From assembly GCF_029227915.1 (NCBI RefSeq), contig NC_079875.1, positions 20,393,001 through 20,457,000 of the forward strand: DNA of 64,000 bases. The letters run 5' to 3'. The notes under the pieces were generated by a model. It was not told where the DNA came from and did no database searches. It saw only the letters and a list, made by a program, of their open reading frames with translations. The stretch is from Hydractinia symbiolongicarpus. Its lineage: Eukaryota > Cnidaria > Hydrozoa > Anthoathecata > Hydractiniidae. Shown piece by piece: positions 37,098 through 48,797 of the stretch (position 1 is the stretch's first letter; each line of letters opens with the position of its first letter). A program made the position numbers and the translations under genes.

Positions 37098-39033
37098 ACT
37101 GGAAAGGCTAGTGCAATGGTAACCGGCGCAGGCAACTCAAACCGCGTGATTTAAGTGTGCCAGCTTTATTAGACCGCAAAAGGCCATATTACGGTCGTTA
37201 TAGGCCCGTGCACGTAATTAAGAGTGTTCTAAGGCCACTGCGCTAAGGAGAACTACTTGGAACGTTGTTGTGCATTGAGACTGGAAGGAATAGTCCAATG
37301 GTACCCTGCGCAGGCAGATGGAACCACGTGATTTACGTGTGAGGCCTTTATTAGACTGCAAAAGGTCATATTACAGCATTTATAGGACTGTGCACGTAGT
37401 AAAAAGTGTTCTAAGGCGACGGAGCTATTGAAAACGACTTGGGACGTTGAATTGCATTGAGACTGGAACGACTAGTCCAATGGTAACCCGCAAAAGCAGC
37501 TAAAACCGCGTGATTAAAGTGTGCGGCCTTTATTAGACTGCAAAAGGCCATATTAGGGTCTTTATAGGACTGTGCACGTAGTTAAGAGTGTTCTAAGGCC
37601 ACGGCGTTAAGGAGAACTGCTTGGAACGTTGTAGTGCATCAAGACTGGAAGGAATAGTCCAATGGTAAGCTGCGCAGGCAGATGAAACCGCGTGATTTAC
37701 GTGTGAGGCCTTTATTAGACTGCAAAAGGCCATATTACAGCCTTTATAGGCCTGTGCACGTAGTTAAGAGTGTTCTAAGGCGACGGCACTAATGAAAACA
37801 ACTTGGGATGTTGTAGCGCATTGAGACAGGAACGACTAGTCCAATGGTAACCTGCGCAGGCAGATGGAACCTCGTGATTTACGTGTGAGGTCTTTATTTG
37901 ACTGCAAAAGGTCATATTACAGCCTTTATAGGACTGTGCACGTAGTTAAGAGTGGCGACGGCACTAATGAAAACGACTTGGGATGTTGTAGCGCATTGAG
38001 ACTGCATCGACTAGTCCAATGGTAACCGGCACAGGCAGCTAAAACCGCGTGATTAAAGTGTGCGGCCTTTATGAGACTGCAAAAGGCCATATTACGGTCT
38101 TTATAGGACGATGCACGTAGTTAAGAGTGTTCTAAGGCCACGGCGCTAAGGAGAACTATTTGGAACGTTGTAGGGCAATGAGACTGGAAGGAATAGTCCA
38201 ATGGTAACCGGCGCAGGCAACTCAAACCGCGTGATTTAAGTATGCGGCCTTTATTACACCGCAAAAGGCCATACTACGGTCTTTATTGGACTGTGCACGT
38301 AGTTAAGAGTGTTCTAAGGCCACGGCGCTAAGGAGAACCACTTGGAACGTTGTAGTGCATTGAGACTGGATGGAATAGTCCATTGGTTCCCTGTGCAGGC
38401 AGATAGAACCACGTGATTTGCGTGTGAGGCTATATTAGACTGCAAAAGGCCACATTACAGCCTTAATAGGACGATGCACGTAGTTAAAGGTGTTCTAAAG
38501 CGACGGCGCTAATGAAAACGACTTGGGATGTTGTAGCACATTGAGACTGGAAAGGCTAGTGCAATGGTAACCGGCGCAGGCAACTCAAACCGCGTGATTT
38601 AAGTGTGCGGGCTTTATTAGACCGCAAAAGGCCATACTACGGTCGTTATAGGCCCGTGCACGTAATTAAGAGTGTTCTAAGGCCACGGCGCTAAGGAGAA
38701 CTACTTGGAACGTTGTTGTGCATTGAGACTTGAAGGAATAGTCCAATGGTACCCTGCGCAGGCAGATGGAACCACGTGATTTACGTGTGAGGCCTTTATT
38801 AGACTGCAAAAGGTCATATTACAGCATTTATAGGACTGTGCACGTAGTAAAAAGTGTTCTAAGGCGACGGAGCTATTGAAAACGACTTGGGACGTTGGAT
38901 TGCATTGAGACTGGAACGACTAGTCCAATGGTAACCTGCAAAAGCAGCTAAAACCGCGTGATTAAAGTGTGCGGCCTTTATTAGACTGCAAAAGGCCATA
39001 TTAGGGTCTTTATAGGACTGTGCACGTAGTTAA
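37098..39033 (+). repeat. Transition block, left-type monomers
   Basis: Contains the last copy of the 7-bp-deletion pair (37954/37955) and a monomer series also seen at about 16.0-16.9, 19.5-20.4 and 27.7-28.6 kb: 'taccctg', 'agtaaaaagtg', 'gaattgc', 'gcatcaag...taagctg', 'gagacagg', 'tgcatcg'. 'gtgtgccagctttatt' and 'ggccactgcgctaagg' (37155-37250) are shared only with 55.86-55.95 kb among places I found. No unique sequence is present. Confidence 0.78.
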
Positions 39034-39584
39034 GAGTGTTCTAAGGCCACGGCGTTAAGGAGAACTGCTTGGAACGTTTTAGTGCATCAAGACTGGAAGG
39101 AATAGTCCAATGGTAAGCTGCGCAGGCAGATGAAACCGCGTGATTTACGTGTGAGGCCTTTATTAGACTGCAAAAGGCCATATTACAGCCTTTATAGGAC
39201 GATGCACGTAGTTAAGAGTGTTGTAAAGCGACGGCGCTAAAAAAACGACTTGGGACGTTGTACCACATTGAGACCTGAAGGACTAGTCCAATGGTAACCT
39301 TCGCAGACAGGTGAAACCACGTGATTTACGTGTGAGGTCTTTATTAGACTGCAAAAGTCCATATTAGGGTCTTTATAGGACTGTGCACGTAGTTAAGAGT
39401 GTTCTAAGGCCACGGCGTTAAGGAGAACTACTTGGAACGTTGTAGTGCATCAAGACTGGAAGGAATAGTCCAATGGTAAGCTGCGCCGGCAGATGAAACC
39501 GCGTGATTTACGTGTGAGGCCTTTATTAGACTGCAAAAGGCCATATTACAGCCTTTATAGGAAGATGCACGTAGTTAAGAGTGT
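38380..39584 (+). repeat. 1.2-kb segment repeated 23.4 kb downstream (61824-63028)
   Basis: Aligns to 61824-63028 at a constant shift of 23444 bp. Shared variants include 'gtgcgggctttattagacc', 'gagacttgaagg' (38.73 and 62.17 kb) and the order of the following class v, class i and class iii monomers. It overlaps the start of the 3455-bp unit. The two copies differ by scattered substitutions. Confidence 0.8.
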
Positions 39585-42488
39585 TGTAAAGCGACGGCGC
39601 TAAAAAAACGACTTGGGACGTTGTACCACATTGAGACCTGAAGGACTAGTCCAATGTTAACCTGCAAAAGCAGCTAAAACCGCGTGATTAAAGTGTGCGG
39701 CCTTTATTAGACTGCAAAAGGCCATATTAGGGTCTTTATAGGACTGTGCACGTAGTTAAGAGTGTTCTAAGGCCACGGCGTTAAGGAGAACTACTTGGAA
39801 CGTTGTAGTGCAATGAGACAGCAAGGAATAGTCCAATGGTAACCTGCGCAGGCAGATGGAACTACGTGATTTACTTGTGAGGCTTTTATTAGACTGGAAA
39901 AGGGCATATTATAGCCTTTGTAGGACGATGCACGTAGTTAAGAGTGTTGTAAAGCGACGGCGCTAAAAAAACGACTTGGGACGTTGTACCACATTGAGTC
40001 TTGAAGGACTAGTCCAATGGTACCCTGCGCAGGCAGATGGAACCACGTGATTTACGTGTGAGTCCTTTATTAGACTGCAAAAGTCCATTTTACGGTCTTT
40101 ATAGGACTGTGCACGTAGTTAAGTGTGTTCTAAGGCCACGGCGCTAAGGAGAACTACTTGGAACGTTGTTGTGCATTGAGACTGGAAGGAATAGTCCAAT
40201 GGTACCCTGCGCAGGCAGATGGAACCACGTGATTTACGTGTGAGTCCTTTATTAGACTGCAAAAGTCCATTTTACGGTCTTTATAGGACTGTGCACGTAG
40301 TTAAGTGTGTTCTAAGGCCACGGCGCTAAGGAGAACCACTTGGAACGTTGTAGTGCATTGAGACTGGATGGAATAGTCCATTGGTTCCCTGTGCAGGCAG
40401 ATAGAACCACGTGATTTGCGTGTGAGGCTATATTAGACTGCAAAAGGCCACATTACAGCCTTAATAGGACGATGCACGTAGTTAAAGGTGTTCTAAAGCG
40501 ACGGCGCTAATGAAAACGACTTGGGATGTTGTAGCACATTGAGACTGGAAAGGCTAGTGCAATGGTAACCTGCGCAGGCAGATGGAACCACGTGATTTAC
40601 ATTTGAGGCTTTTATTAGACTGGAAAAGGGCATATTATAGCCTTTGTAGGACGATGCACGTAGTTAAGAGTGTTCTAAAGCAACGGCGCTAATGAAAACC
40701 ACTTGAAACGTTGTAGTGCATCAAGACTGGAAGGAATAGTCCAATGGTAAGCTGCACAGGCAGATGAAACCACGTGATTTACGTGTGAGGCCTTTGTTAG
40801 ACTGCAAAAGGCCATATTACAGCCTTTATAGGGCTGTGCACGTAGTTAAGAATGTTCTAAGGCGACGGCACTAATGAAAACGACTTGGGATGTTGTAGCG
40901 CATTGAGACTGGAACGACTAGTCGAATGGTTATCGACGCAGGCAGCTGAAACCGCTTGATTTACGTGTGCGGCCTTTATTGGACTGCAAATGGCCATATT
41001 ACGGTCTTTATAGGACTCTGCCCGTAGTTAAGAGTGTTCTAAGGCCATGGCGCTAAGGAGAACCACTTAGAACGTTGTGGTGCATTGAGACTAAAAGGTA
41101 CAGTCCAATGGTAACCTGCGCAGGCAGATGGAACCGCGTGATTTACGTGTGAGGCCTTTATTAGACTGAAAAAGGGCATATTATAGCCTTTGTAGGACGA
41201 TGCACGTAGTTAAGAGTGTTCTAAAGCGACAGCGCTAAGGAAAACGACTTGGGACGTTGTAGCGCATTGAGACTGGAAGGAATTGTCCAATGGTAACTGG
41301 CGCAGGCAGCTGAAACCGCATGATTTACGTGTGCAGCCATTATTGGACTGCAAAAGGCCATATTAAGGTCTTTATAGGACTGTGTACGTAGTTAAGAGTG
41401 TTCTAAGGCCACGGCGCTAAGGAGAACCAGTTGGAACGTTGAACTGCATTGAGACTGGAAGGAATAGTCCAAGGGTAAGCTGTGCAGGCAGATGAAACCA
41501 CGTGATTTACGTGTGAGGCTTTTATTAGACTGGAAAAGGGCATATTATAGCCTTTGTAGGACGATGCACGTAGTTAAGAGTGTTCTAAAGCAACGGCGCT
41601 AATGAAAACCACTTGAAACGTTGTAGTGCACCAAGACTGGAAGGAATAGTCCAATGGTAAGCTGCGCAGGCAGATGAAACCACGTGATTTACGTGTGAGG
41701 CCTTTATTAGACTGCAAAAGGTCATATTATACCTTTTATAGGGCTGTGCACGTAGTTAAGAGTGTTCTAAGGCCACGGCGTTAAGGAAAACTACTTGGAA
41801 CGTTGTAGTGCATCAAGACTGGAAGGAATAGTCCAATGGTAAGCTGCGCAGGCAGATGAAACCACGTGATTTACGTGTGAGGCCTTTATTAGACTGCAAA
41901 AGGTCATATTATACCTTTTATAGGGCTGTGCACGTAGTTAAGAGTGTTCTAAGGCCACGGCGTTAAGGAAAACTACTTGGAACGTTGTAGTGCATCAAGA
42001 CTGGAAGGAATAGTCCAATGGTAACCTGCGCAGGCAGATGGAACCACGTGATTTACATGTAAGGCTTTTATTAGACTGGAAAAGGGCATATTATAGCCTT
42101 TGTAGGACGATGCACGTAGTTAAGAGTGTTCTAAAGCAACGGCGCTAATGAAAACCACTTGAAACGTTGTAGTGCATCAAGACTGGAAGGAATAGTCCAA
42201 TGGTAAGCTGCGCAGGCAGATGAAACCACGTGATTTACGTGTGAGGCCTTTATTAGACTGCAAAAGGCCATATTACAGCCTTTATAGGACTGTGCACGTA
42301 GTTAAGTGTGTTCTAAGGCCACGGCGCTAAGGAGAACTACTTGGAACGTTGTTGTGCATTGAGACTGGAAGGAATAGTCCAATGGTACCCTGCGCAGGCA
42401 GATGGAACCACGTGATTTACGTGTGAGTCCTTTATTAGACTGCAAAAGTCCATTTTACGGTCTTTATAGGACTGTGCACGTAGTTAAG
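39034..42488 (+). repeat. 3455-bp higher-order unit (19 monomers), copy 1
   Basis: Aligns to 42489-45943 at shift 3454 bp up to about 40.34 kb and 3455 bp after 40.56 kb. The stretch 40336-40560 is of a different monomer type from its partner 43790-44015, although register is kept, as in replacement by gene conversion. Private shared variants include 'ggaagatgcacg', 'ccaatgttaacctgc', 'gcacaggcagatg' and 'acatgtaaggc'. The unit includes two pairs of nearly identical neighbours, at 40021/40203 and 41641/41823. Confidence 0.9.
41641..42004 (+). repeat. Identical neighbouring monomers (182 bp x 2)
   Basis: 41641-41822 and 41823-42004 appear identical over the full 182 bp: 'taagctgcgcagg', 'attataccttttataggg', 'gttaaggaaaactac', 'gcatcaag'. 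The same doublet is kept at about 45.1-45.5 and 50.4-50.7 kb in the higher-order copies, so the one-monomer duplication came before those larger duplications. Confidence 0.88.
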
Positions 42489-42539
42489 AGTGTTCTAAGG
42501 CCACGGCGTTAAGGAGAACTGCTTGGAACGTTGTAGTGC

Positions 42540-42720
42540 ATCAAGACTGGAAGGAATAGTCCAATGGTAAGCTGCGCAGGCAGATGAAACCGCGTGATTT
42601 ACGTGTGAGGCCTTTATTAGACTGCAAAAGGCCATATTACAGCCTTTATAGGACGATGCACGTAGTTAAGAGTGTTGTAAAGCGACGGCGCTAAAAAAAC
42701 GACTTGGGACGTTGTACCAC
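42540..42720 (+). repeat. Example of the 181-bp A-run monomer class (class iii)
   Basis: This copy starts at 'atcaagact' (42540), ends before 'attgagacct' (42721), and is 181 bp because 'gctaaaaaaacgac' has seven A. Copies with eight A (for example near 12728 or 15273) are 182 bp. The class is recognised by 'gtgttgtaaagcgacgg' and is nearly always followed by 'gtaccacattgagacctgaagg' or 'gagtcttgaagg'. The A-run changes are the main source of one-base offsets in the longer periods. Confidence 0.85.
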
Positions 42721-43517
42721 ATTGAGACCTGAAGGACTAGTCCAATGGTAACCTTCGCAGACAGGTGAAACCACGTGATTTACGTGTGAGGTCTTTATTA
42801 GACTGCAAAAGTCCATATTAGGGTCTTTATAGGACTGTGCACGTAGTTAAGAGTGTTCTAAGGCCACGGCGTTAAGGAGAACTACTTGGAACGTTGTAGT
42901 GCATCAAGACTGGAAGGAATAGTCCAATGGTAAGCTGCGCAGGCAGATGAAACCGCGTGATTTACGTGTGAGGCCTTTATTAGACTGCAAAAGGCCATAT
43001 TACAGCCTTTATAGGAAGATGCACGTAGTTAAGAGTGTTGTAAAGCGACGGCGCTAAAAAAACGACTTGGGACGTTGTACCACATTGAGACCTGAAGGAC
43101 TAGTCCAATGTTAACCTGCAAAAGCAGCTAAAACCGCGTGATTAAAGTGTGCGGCCTTTATTAGACTGCAAAAGGCCATATTAGGGTCTTTATAGGACTG
43201 TGCACGTAGTTAAGAGTGTTCTAAGGCCACGGCGTTAAGGAGAACTACTTGGAACGTTGTAGTGCAATGAGACAGCAAGGAATAGTCCAATGGTAACCTG
43301 CGCAGGCAGATGGAACTACGTGATTTACTTGTGAGGCTTTTATTAGACTGGAAAAGGGCATATTATAGCCTTTGTAGGACGATGCACGTAGTTAAGAGTG
43401 TTGTAAAGCGACGGCGCTAAAAAAACGACTTGGGACGTTGTACCACATTGAGTCTTGAAGGACTAGTCCAATGGTACCCTGCGCAGGCAGATGGAACCAC
43501 GTGATTTACGTGTGAGT

Positions 43518-46500
43518 CCTTTATTAGACTGCAAAAGTCCATTTTACGGTCTTTATAGGACTGTGCACGTAGTTAAGTGTGTTCTAAGGCCACGGTGCTA
43601 AGGAGAACTACTTGGAACGTTGTTGTGCATTGAGACTGGAAGGAATAGTCCAATGGTACCCTGCGCAGGCAGATGGAACCACGTGATTTACGTGTGAGTC
43701 CTTTATTAGACTGCAAAAGTCCATTTTACGGTCTTTATAGGACTGTGCACGTAGTTAAGTGTGTTCTAAGGCCACGGCGCTAAGGAGAACTACTTGGAAC
43801 GTTGTTGTGCATTGAGACTGGAAGGAATAGTCCAATGGTACCCTGCGCAGGCAGATGGAACCACGTGATTTACGTGTGAGTCCTTTATTAAACTGCAAAA
43901 GGTCATATTACAGCATTTATAGGACTGTGCACGTAGTTAAGAGTGTTCTAAAGCAACATCGCTAATGAAAACCACTTGAAACGTTGTAGTGCATCAAGAC
44001 TGGAAGGAATAGTCCAATGGTAACCTGCGCAGGCAGATGGAACCACGTGATTTACATGTGAGGCTTTTATTAGACTGGAAAAGGGCATATTATAGCCTTT
44101 GTAGGACGATGCACGTAGTTAAGAGTGTTCTAAAGCAACGGCGCTAATGAAAACCACTTGAAACGTTGTAGTGCATCAAGACTGGAAGGAATAGTCCAAT
44201 GGTAAGCTGCACAGGCAGATGAAACCACGTGATTTACGTGTGAGGCCTTTGTTAGACTGCAAAAGGCCATATTACAGCCTTTATAGGGCTGTGCACGTAG
44301 TTAAGAATGTTCTAAGGCGACGGCACTAATGAAAACGACTTGGGATGTTGTAGCGCATTGAGACTGGAACGACTAGTCGAATGGTTATCGACGCAGGCAG
44401 CTGAAACCGCTTGATTTACGTGTGCGGCCTTTATTGGACTGCAAAAGGCCATATTACGGTCTTTATAGGACTCTGCCCGTAGTTAAGAGTGTTCTAAGGC
44501 CATGGCGCTAAGGAGAACCACTTAGAACGTTGTGGTGCATTGAGACTAAAAGGTACAGTCCAATGGTAACCTGCGCAGGCAGATGGAACCGCGTGATTTA
44601 CGTGTGAGGCCTTTATTAGACTGAAAAAGGGCATATTATAGCCTTTGTAGGACGATGCACGTAGTTAAGAGTGTTCTAAAGCGACAGCGCTAAGGAAAAC
44701 GACTTGGGACGTTGTAGCGCATTGAGACTGGAAGGAATTGTCCAATGGTAACCGGCGCAGGCAGCTGAAACCGCATGATTTACGTGTGCAGCCATTATTG
44801 GACTGCAAAAGGCCATATTAAGGTCTTTATAGGACTGTGTACGTAGTTAAGAGTGTTCTAAGGCCACGGCGCTAAGGAGAACCAGTTGGAACGTTGAACT
44901 GCATTGAGACTGGAAGGAATAGTCCAAGGGTAAGCTGTGCAGGCAGATGAAACCACGTGATTTACGTGTGAGGCTTTTATTAGACTGGAAAAGGGCATAT
45001 TATAGCCTTTGTAGGACGATGCACGTAGTTAAGAGTGTTCTAAAGCAACGGCGCTAATGAAAACCACTTGAAACGTTGTAGTGCACCAAGACTGGAAGGA
45101 ATAGTCCAATGGTAAGCTGCGCAGGCAGATGAAACCACGTGATTTACGTGTGAGGCCTTTATTAGACTGCAAAAGGTCATATTATACCTTTTATAGGGCT
45201 GTGCACGTAGTTAAGAGTGTTCTAAGGCCACGGCGTTAAGGAAAACTACTTGGAACGTTGTAGTGCATCAAGACTGGAAGGAATAGTCCAATGGTAAGCT
45301 GCGCAGGCAGATGAAACCACGTGATTTACGTGTGAGGCCTTTATTAGACTGCAAAAGGTCATATTATACCTTTTATAGGGCTGTGCACGTAGTTAAGAGT
45401 GTTCTAAGGCCACGGCGTTAAGGAAAACTACTTGGAACGTTGTAGTGCATCAAGACTGGAAGGAATAGTCCAATGGTAACCTGCGGAGGCAGATGGAACC
45501 ACGTGATTTACATGTAAGGCTTTTATTAGACTGGAAAAGGGCATATTATAGCCTTTGTAGGACGATGCACGTAGTTAAGAGTGTTCTAAAGCAACGGCGC
45601 TAATGAAAACCACTTGAAACGTTGTAGTGCATCAAGACTGGAAGGAATAGTCCAATGGTAAGCTGCGCAGGCAGATGAAACCACGTGATTTACGTGTGAG
45701 GCCTTTATTAGACTGCAAAAGGCCATATTACAGCCTTTATAGGACTGTGCACGTAGTTAAGTGTGTTCTAAGGCCACGGCGCTAAGGAGAACTACTTGGA
45801 ACGTTGTTGTGCATTGAGACTGGAAGGAATAGTCCAATGGTACCCTGTGCAGGCAGATGGAACCACGTGATTTACGTGTGAGTCCTTTATTAGACTGCAA
45901 AAGTCCATTTTACGGTCTTTATAGGACTGTGCACGTAGTTAAGTGTGTTCTAAGGCCACGGCGCTAAGGAGAACTACTTGGAACGTTGTTGTGCATTGAG
46001 ACTGGAAGGAATAGTCCAATGGTACCCTGCGCAGGCAGATCGAACCACGTGATTTACGTGTGAGTCCTTTATTAAACTGCAAAAGGTCATATTACAGCAT
46101 TTATAGGACAGTGCACGTAGTTAAGAGTGTTCTAAAGCGACGGCGCTAATGAAAACGACTTGGGATGTTGTAGCACATTGAGACTGGAAAGACTAGTTCA
46201 ATGGTAACCGGCGCAGGCAACTCAAACCGCGTGATTTAAGTGTGCGGCCTTTATTAGACCGCAAAAGGCCATATTACGGTCGTTATAGGCCCGTGCACGT
46301 AATTAAGAGTGTTCTAAGGCCACGGCGCTAAGGAGAACCACTTGGGACGTGCTGGTGCATTGGGACTGGAACGACTAGTCCAATGACTAGGCACAGGCAG
46401 CTGAAAACACGTGATTTACGTGTGAGGTCTTTATAAGACTGCAAAAGGCCATATTACTGCCTTTATAGGACTGTGCACCTAGTTAAGAGTGTTCTAAGGC

Positions 46501-48262
46501 GACGGCGCTAATGAAAACGACTTCGAACGTTGTAGCGCATTGAGACTGGAAAGGCTAGTGCAATGGTAACCGGTGCAGGCAACTCAAACCGCGTGATTTA
46601 AGTGTGCGGCCTTTATTAGACTGCAAAAGGCCATACTACTGTCTTTGTAGGACGATGCACGTAGTTAAGAGTGTTCTAAAGCGACGGCGCTAATGAAAAC
46701 GACTTGGGACGTTGTAGCGTATTGAGACTGGAAGGAATTGTCCAATGGTAACCGGCGCAGGCAGATGGAACCACGTGATTTACATGTGAGGCTTTTATTA
46801 AACTGAAAAAGGGCATATTATAGCCTTTGTAGGACGATGCACGTAGTTAAGAGTGTTCTAAAGCAATGGTGCTAATGAAAACCACTTAAAACGTTGTAGT
46901 GCATCAAGACTGGAAGGAATAGTCCAATGGTAAGCTGCACAGGCAGATGAAACCACGTGATTTACGTGTGAGGCCTTTATTAGACTGCAAAAGGCCATAT
47001 TACAGCCTTTATAGAGGGTTGTGCACGTAGTTAAGAGTGTTCTAAAGCGACAGCGCTAAGGAAAACGACTTGGGACGTTGTAGCGCATTGAGGCTGGAAG
47101 GAATAGTAGAATGGTAACTGGCGCAGGCAGCTGAAACCGCGTGATTTACGTGTGCAGCCATTATTGGACTGCAAAAGGCCATATTAAGGTCTTTATAGGA
47201 CTGTGTACGTAGTTAAGAGTGTTCTAAGGCCACGGCGCTAAGGAGAACCAGTTGGAACGTTGAACTGCATTGAGACTGGAAGGAATAGTCCAAGGGTAAG
47301 CTGTGCAGGCAGATGAAACCACGTGATTTACGTGTGACGCCTTTATTAGACTGCAAAAGTCCATTTTACGGTCTTTATAGGACTGTGCACGTAGTTAAGT
47401 GTGTTCTAAGGCCACGGCGCTAAGGAGAACTACTTGGAACGTTGTTGTGCATTAAGACTGGAAGGAATAGTCCAATGGTACCCTGCGCAGGCAGATGGAA
47501 CCACGTGATTTACGTGTGAGGCTTTTATTAGACTGGAAAAGGGCATATTATAGCCTTTGTAGGACGATGCACGTAGTTAAGAGTGTTCTAAAGCAACGGC
47601 GCTAATGAAAACCACTTGAAACGTTGTAGTGCATCAAGACTGGAAGGAATAGTCCAATGGTAACCTGCGCAGGCAGATGGAACCACGTGATTTACATGTG
47701 AGGCTTTTATTAGACTGGAAAAGGGCATATTATAGCCTTTGTAGGACGATGCACGTAGTTAAGAGTGTTCTAAAGCAACGGCGCTAATGAAAACCACTTG
47801 AAACGTTGTAGTGCATCAAGACTGGAAGGAATAGTCCAATGGTAAGCTGCGCAGGCAGATGAAACCACGTGATTTACGTGTGAGGCCTTTGTTAGACTGC
47901 AAAAGGCCATATTACAGCCTTTATAGGGCTGTGCACGTAGTTAAGAATGTTCTAAGGCGACGGCACTAATGAAAACGACTTGGGATGTTGTAGCGCATTG
48001 AAACTGGAACGACTAGTCGAATGGTTATCGACGCAGGCAGCTGAAACCGCTTGATTTACGTGTGCGGCCTTTATTGGACTGAAAAAGGCCATATTACGGT
48101 CTTTATAGGACTCTGCCCGTAGTTAAGAGTGTTCTAAGGCCACGGCGCTAAGAAGAACCACTTAGAACGTTGTGGTGCATTGAGACTAAAAGGTACAGTC
48201 CAATGGTAACCTGCGCAGGCAGATGGAACCGCGTGATTTACGTGTGAGGCCTTTATTAGACT
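43518..48262 (+). repeat. 5.28-kb higher-order repeat (29 monomers), copy 1
   Basis: Aligns to 48798-53542 at shift 5278 bp up to 46.38 kb and 5280 bp beyond it. The 2-bp step comes from 'atgactaggcac' at about 46384, where copy 2 reads 'atgataaccggcac'. Shared rare variants include 'gcaacatcgcta', 'ggacagtgcacg', 'tatagagggttgtgc' and 'ctaagaagaacc'. Both copies hold the 2-bp insertion 'tatagaggg' (about 47011/52291). Confidence 0.9.
43993..44174 (+). repeat. Example of monomer class iv (cttgaaacg tail)
   Basis: Class iv is marked by 'acatgtgaggctttt', 'ggaaaagggcatattatagcc', 'ttctaaagcaacgg' and 'aaaaccacttgaaacg', and by a following 'gtgcatcaag' in place of 'gcattgag'. It is frequent throughout and especially dense between 40 and 61 kb. 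The class replaces the AAAGGCC arm by AAAAGGGC, which breaks the central hairpin. Confidence 0.85.
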
Positions 48263-48797
48263 GGAAAAGGGCATATTATAGCCTTTGTAGGACGATGCAC
48301 GTAGTTAAGAGTGTTCTAAAGCAACGGCGCTAATGAAAACCACTTGAAACGTTGTAGTGCATCAAGACTGGAAGGAATAGTCCAATGGTAAGCTTCGCAG
48401 GCAGATGAAACCACGTGATTTACGTGTGAGGCCTTTATTAGACTGCAAAAGGTCATATTATACCTTTTATAGGGCTGTGCACGTAGTTAAGAGTGTTCTA
48501 AGGCCACGGCGTTAAGGAAAACTACTTGGAACGTTGTAGTGCAATGAGACTGCAAGCAATAGTCCAATGGTAACCTGCGCAGGCAGATGGAACCACGTGA
48601 TTTACATGTGAGGCTTTTTTTAGACTGGAAAAGGGCATATTATAGCCTTTGTAGGACGATGCACGTAGTTAAGAGTGTTCTAAAGCAACGGCGCTAATGA
48701 AAACCACTTGAAACGTTGTAGTGCATCAAGACTGGAAGGAATAGTCCAATGGTAAGCTGCGCAGGCAGATGAAACCACGTGATTTACGTGTGAGGCC
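48263..48797 (+). repeat. Spacer of about three monomers between the 5.28-kb copies
   Basis: Class iv and 'attatacctttt' monomers, including 'gcaatgagactgcaagc' at 48541. They resemble 53.93-54.42 kb at a shift of 5618 bp, meaning the repeat continues into a third partial copy once two extra monomers (53.54-53.9 kb) and a 26-bp deletion are allowed for. Confidence 0.7.

Larger units (their letters stand above)
2732..37955 (+). repeat. Seven monomers sharing a 7-bp deletion (gagtg|gcgacgg), left part only
   Basis: The usual 'gagtgttctaaggcgacgg' is shortened to 'gagtggcgacgg' at junctions 2732/2733, 7089/7090, 9081/9082, 16709/16710, 20158/20159, 28324/28325 and 37954/37955. The monomer is therefore 175 bp. 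In all seven cases the next monomer starts with 'gagactgcatcgactag' and continues with 'accggcacagg', so the pair is copied as a unit. In four cases (16.6, 20.0, 28.2 and 37.8 kb) the preceding variant 'gagacaggaacg' is shared too, as at 2.6 kb. I saw no copy to the right of 38 kb. Confidence 0.88.
42489..45943 (+). repeat. 3455-bp higher-order unit (19 monomers), copy 2
   Basis: Second copy of 39034-42488. Its right three quarters are at the same time the left part of the 5.28-kb duplication (43518-48262), so segments of this unit exist a third time at about 49.3-51.2 kb. This overlap shows successive duplication events using different registers. Confidence 0.9.

Noticed and set aside
40921-40945. 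Pol III B-box-like 'ggttatcgacgc' in the right-hand variant monomer
   Set aside because: It does not fit GGTTCGANNCC because of the inserted 'at', there is no A-box at the right distance, and there is no tRNA-like fold.
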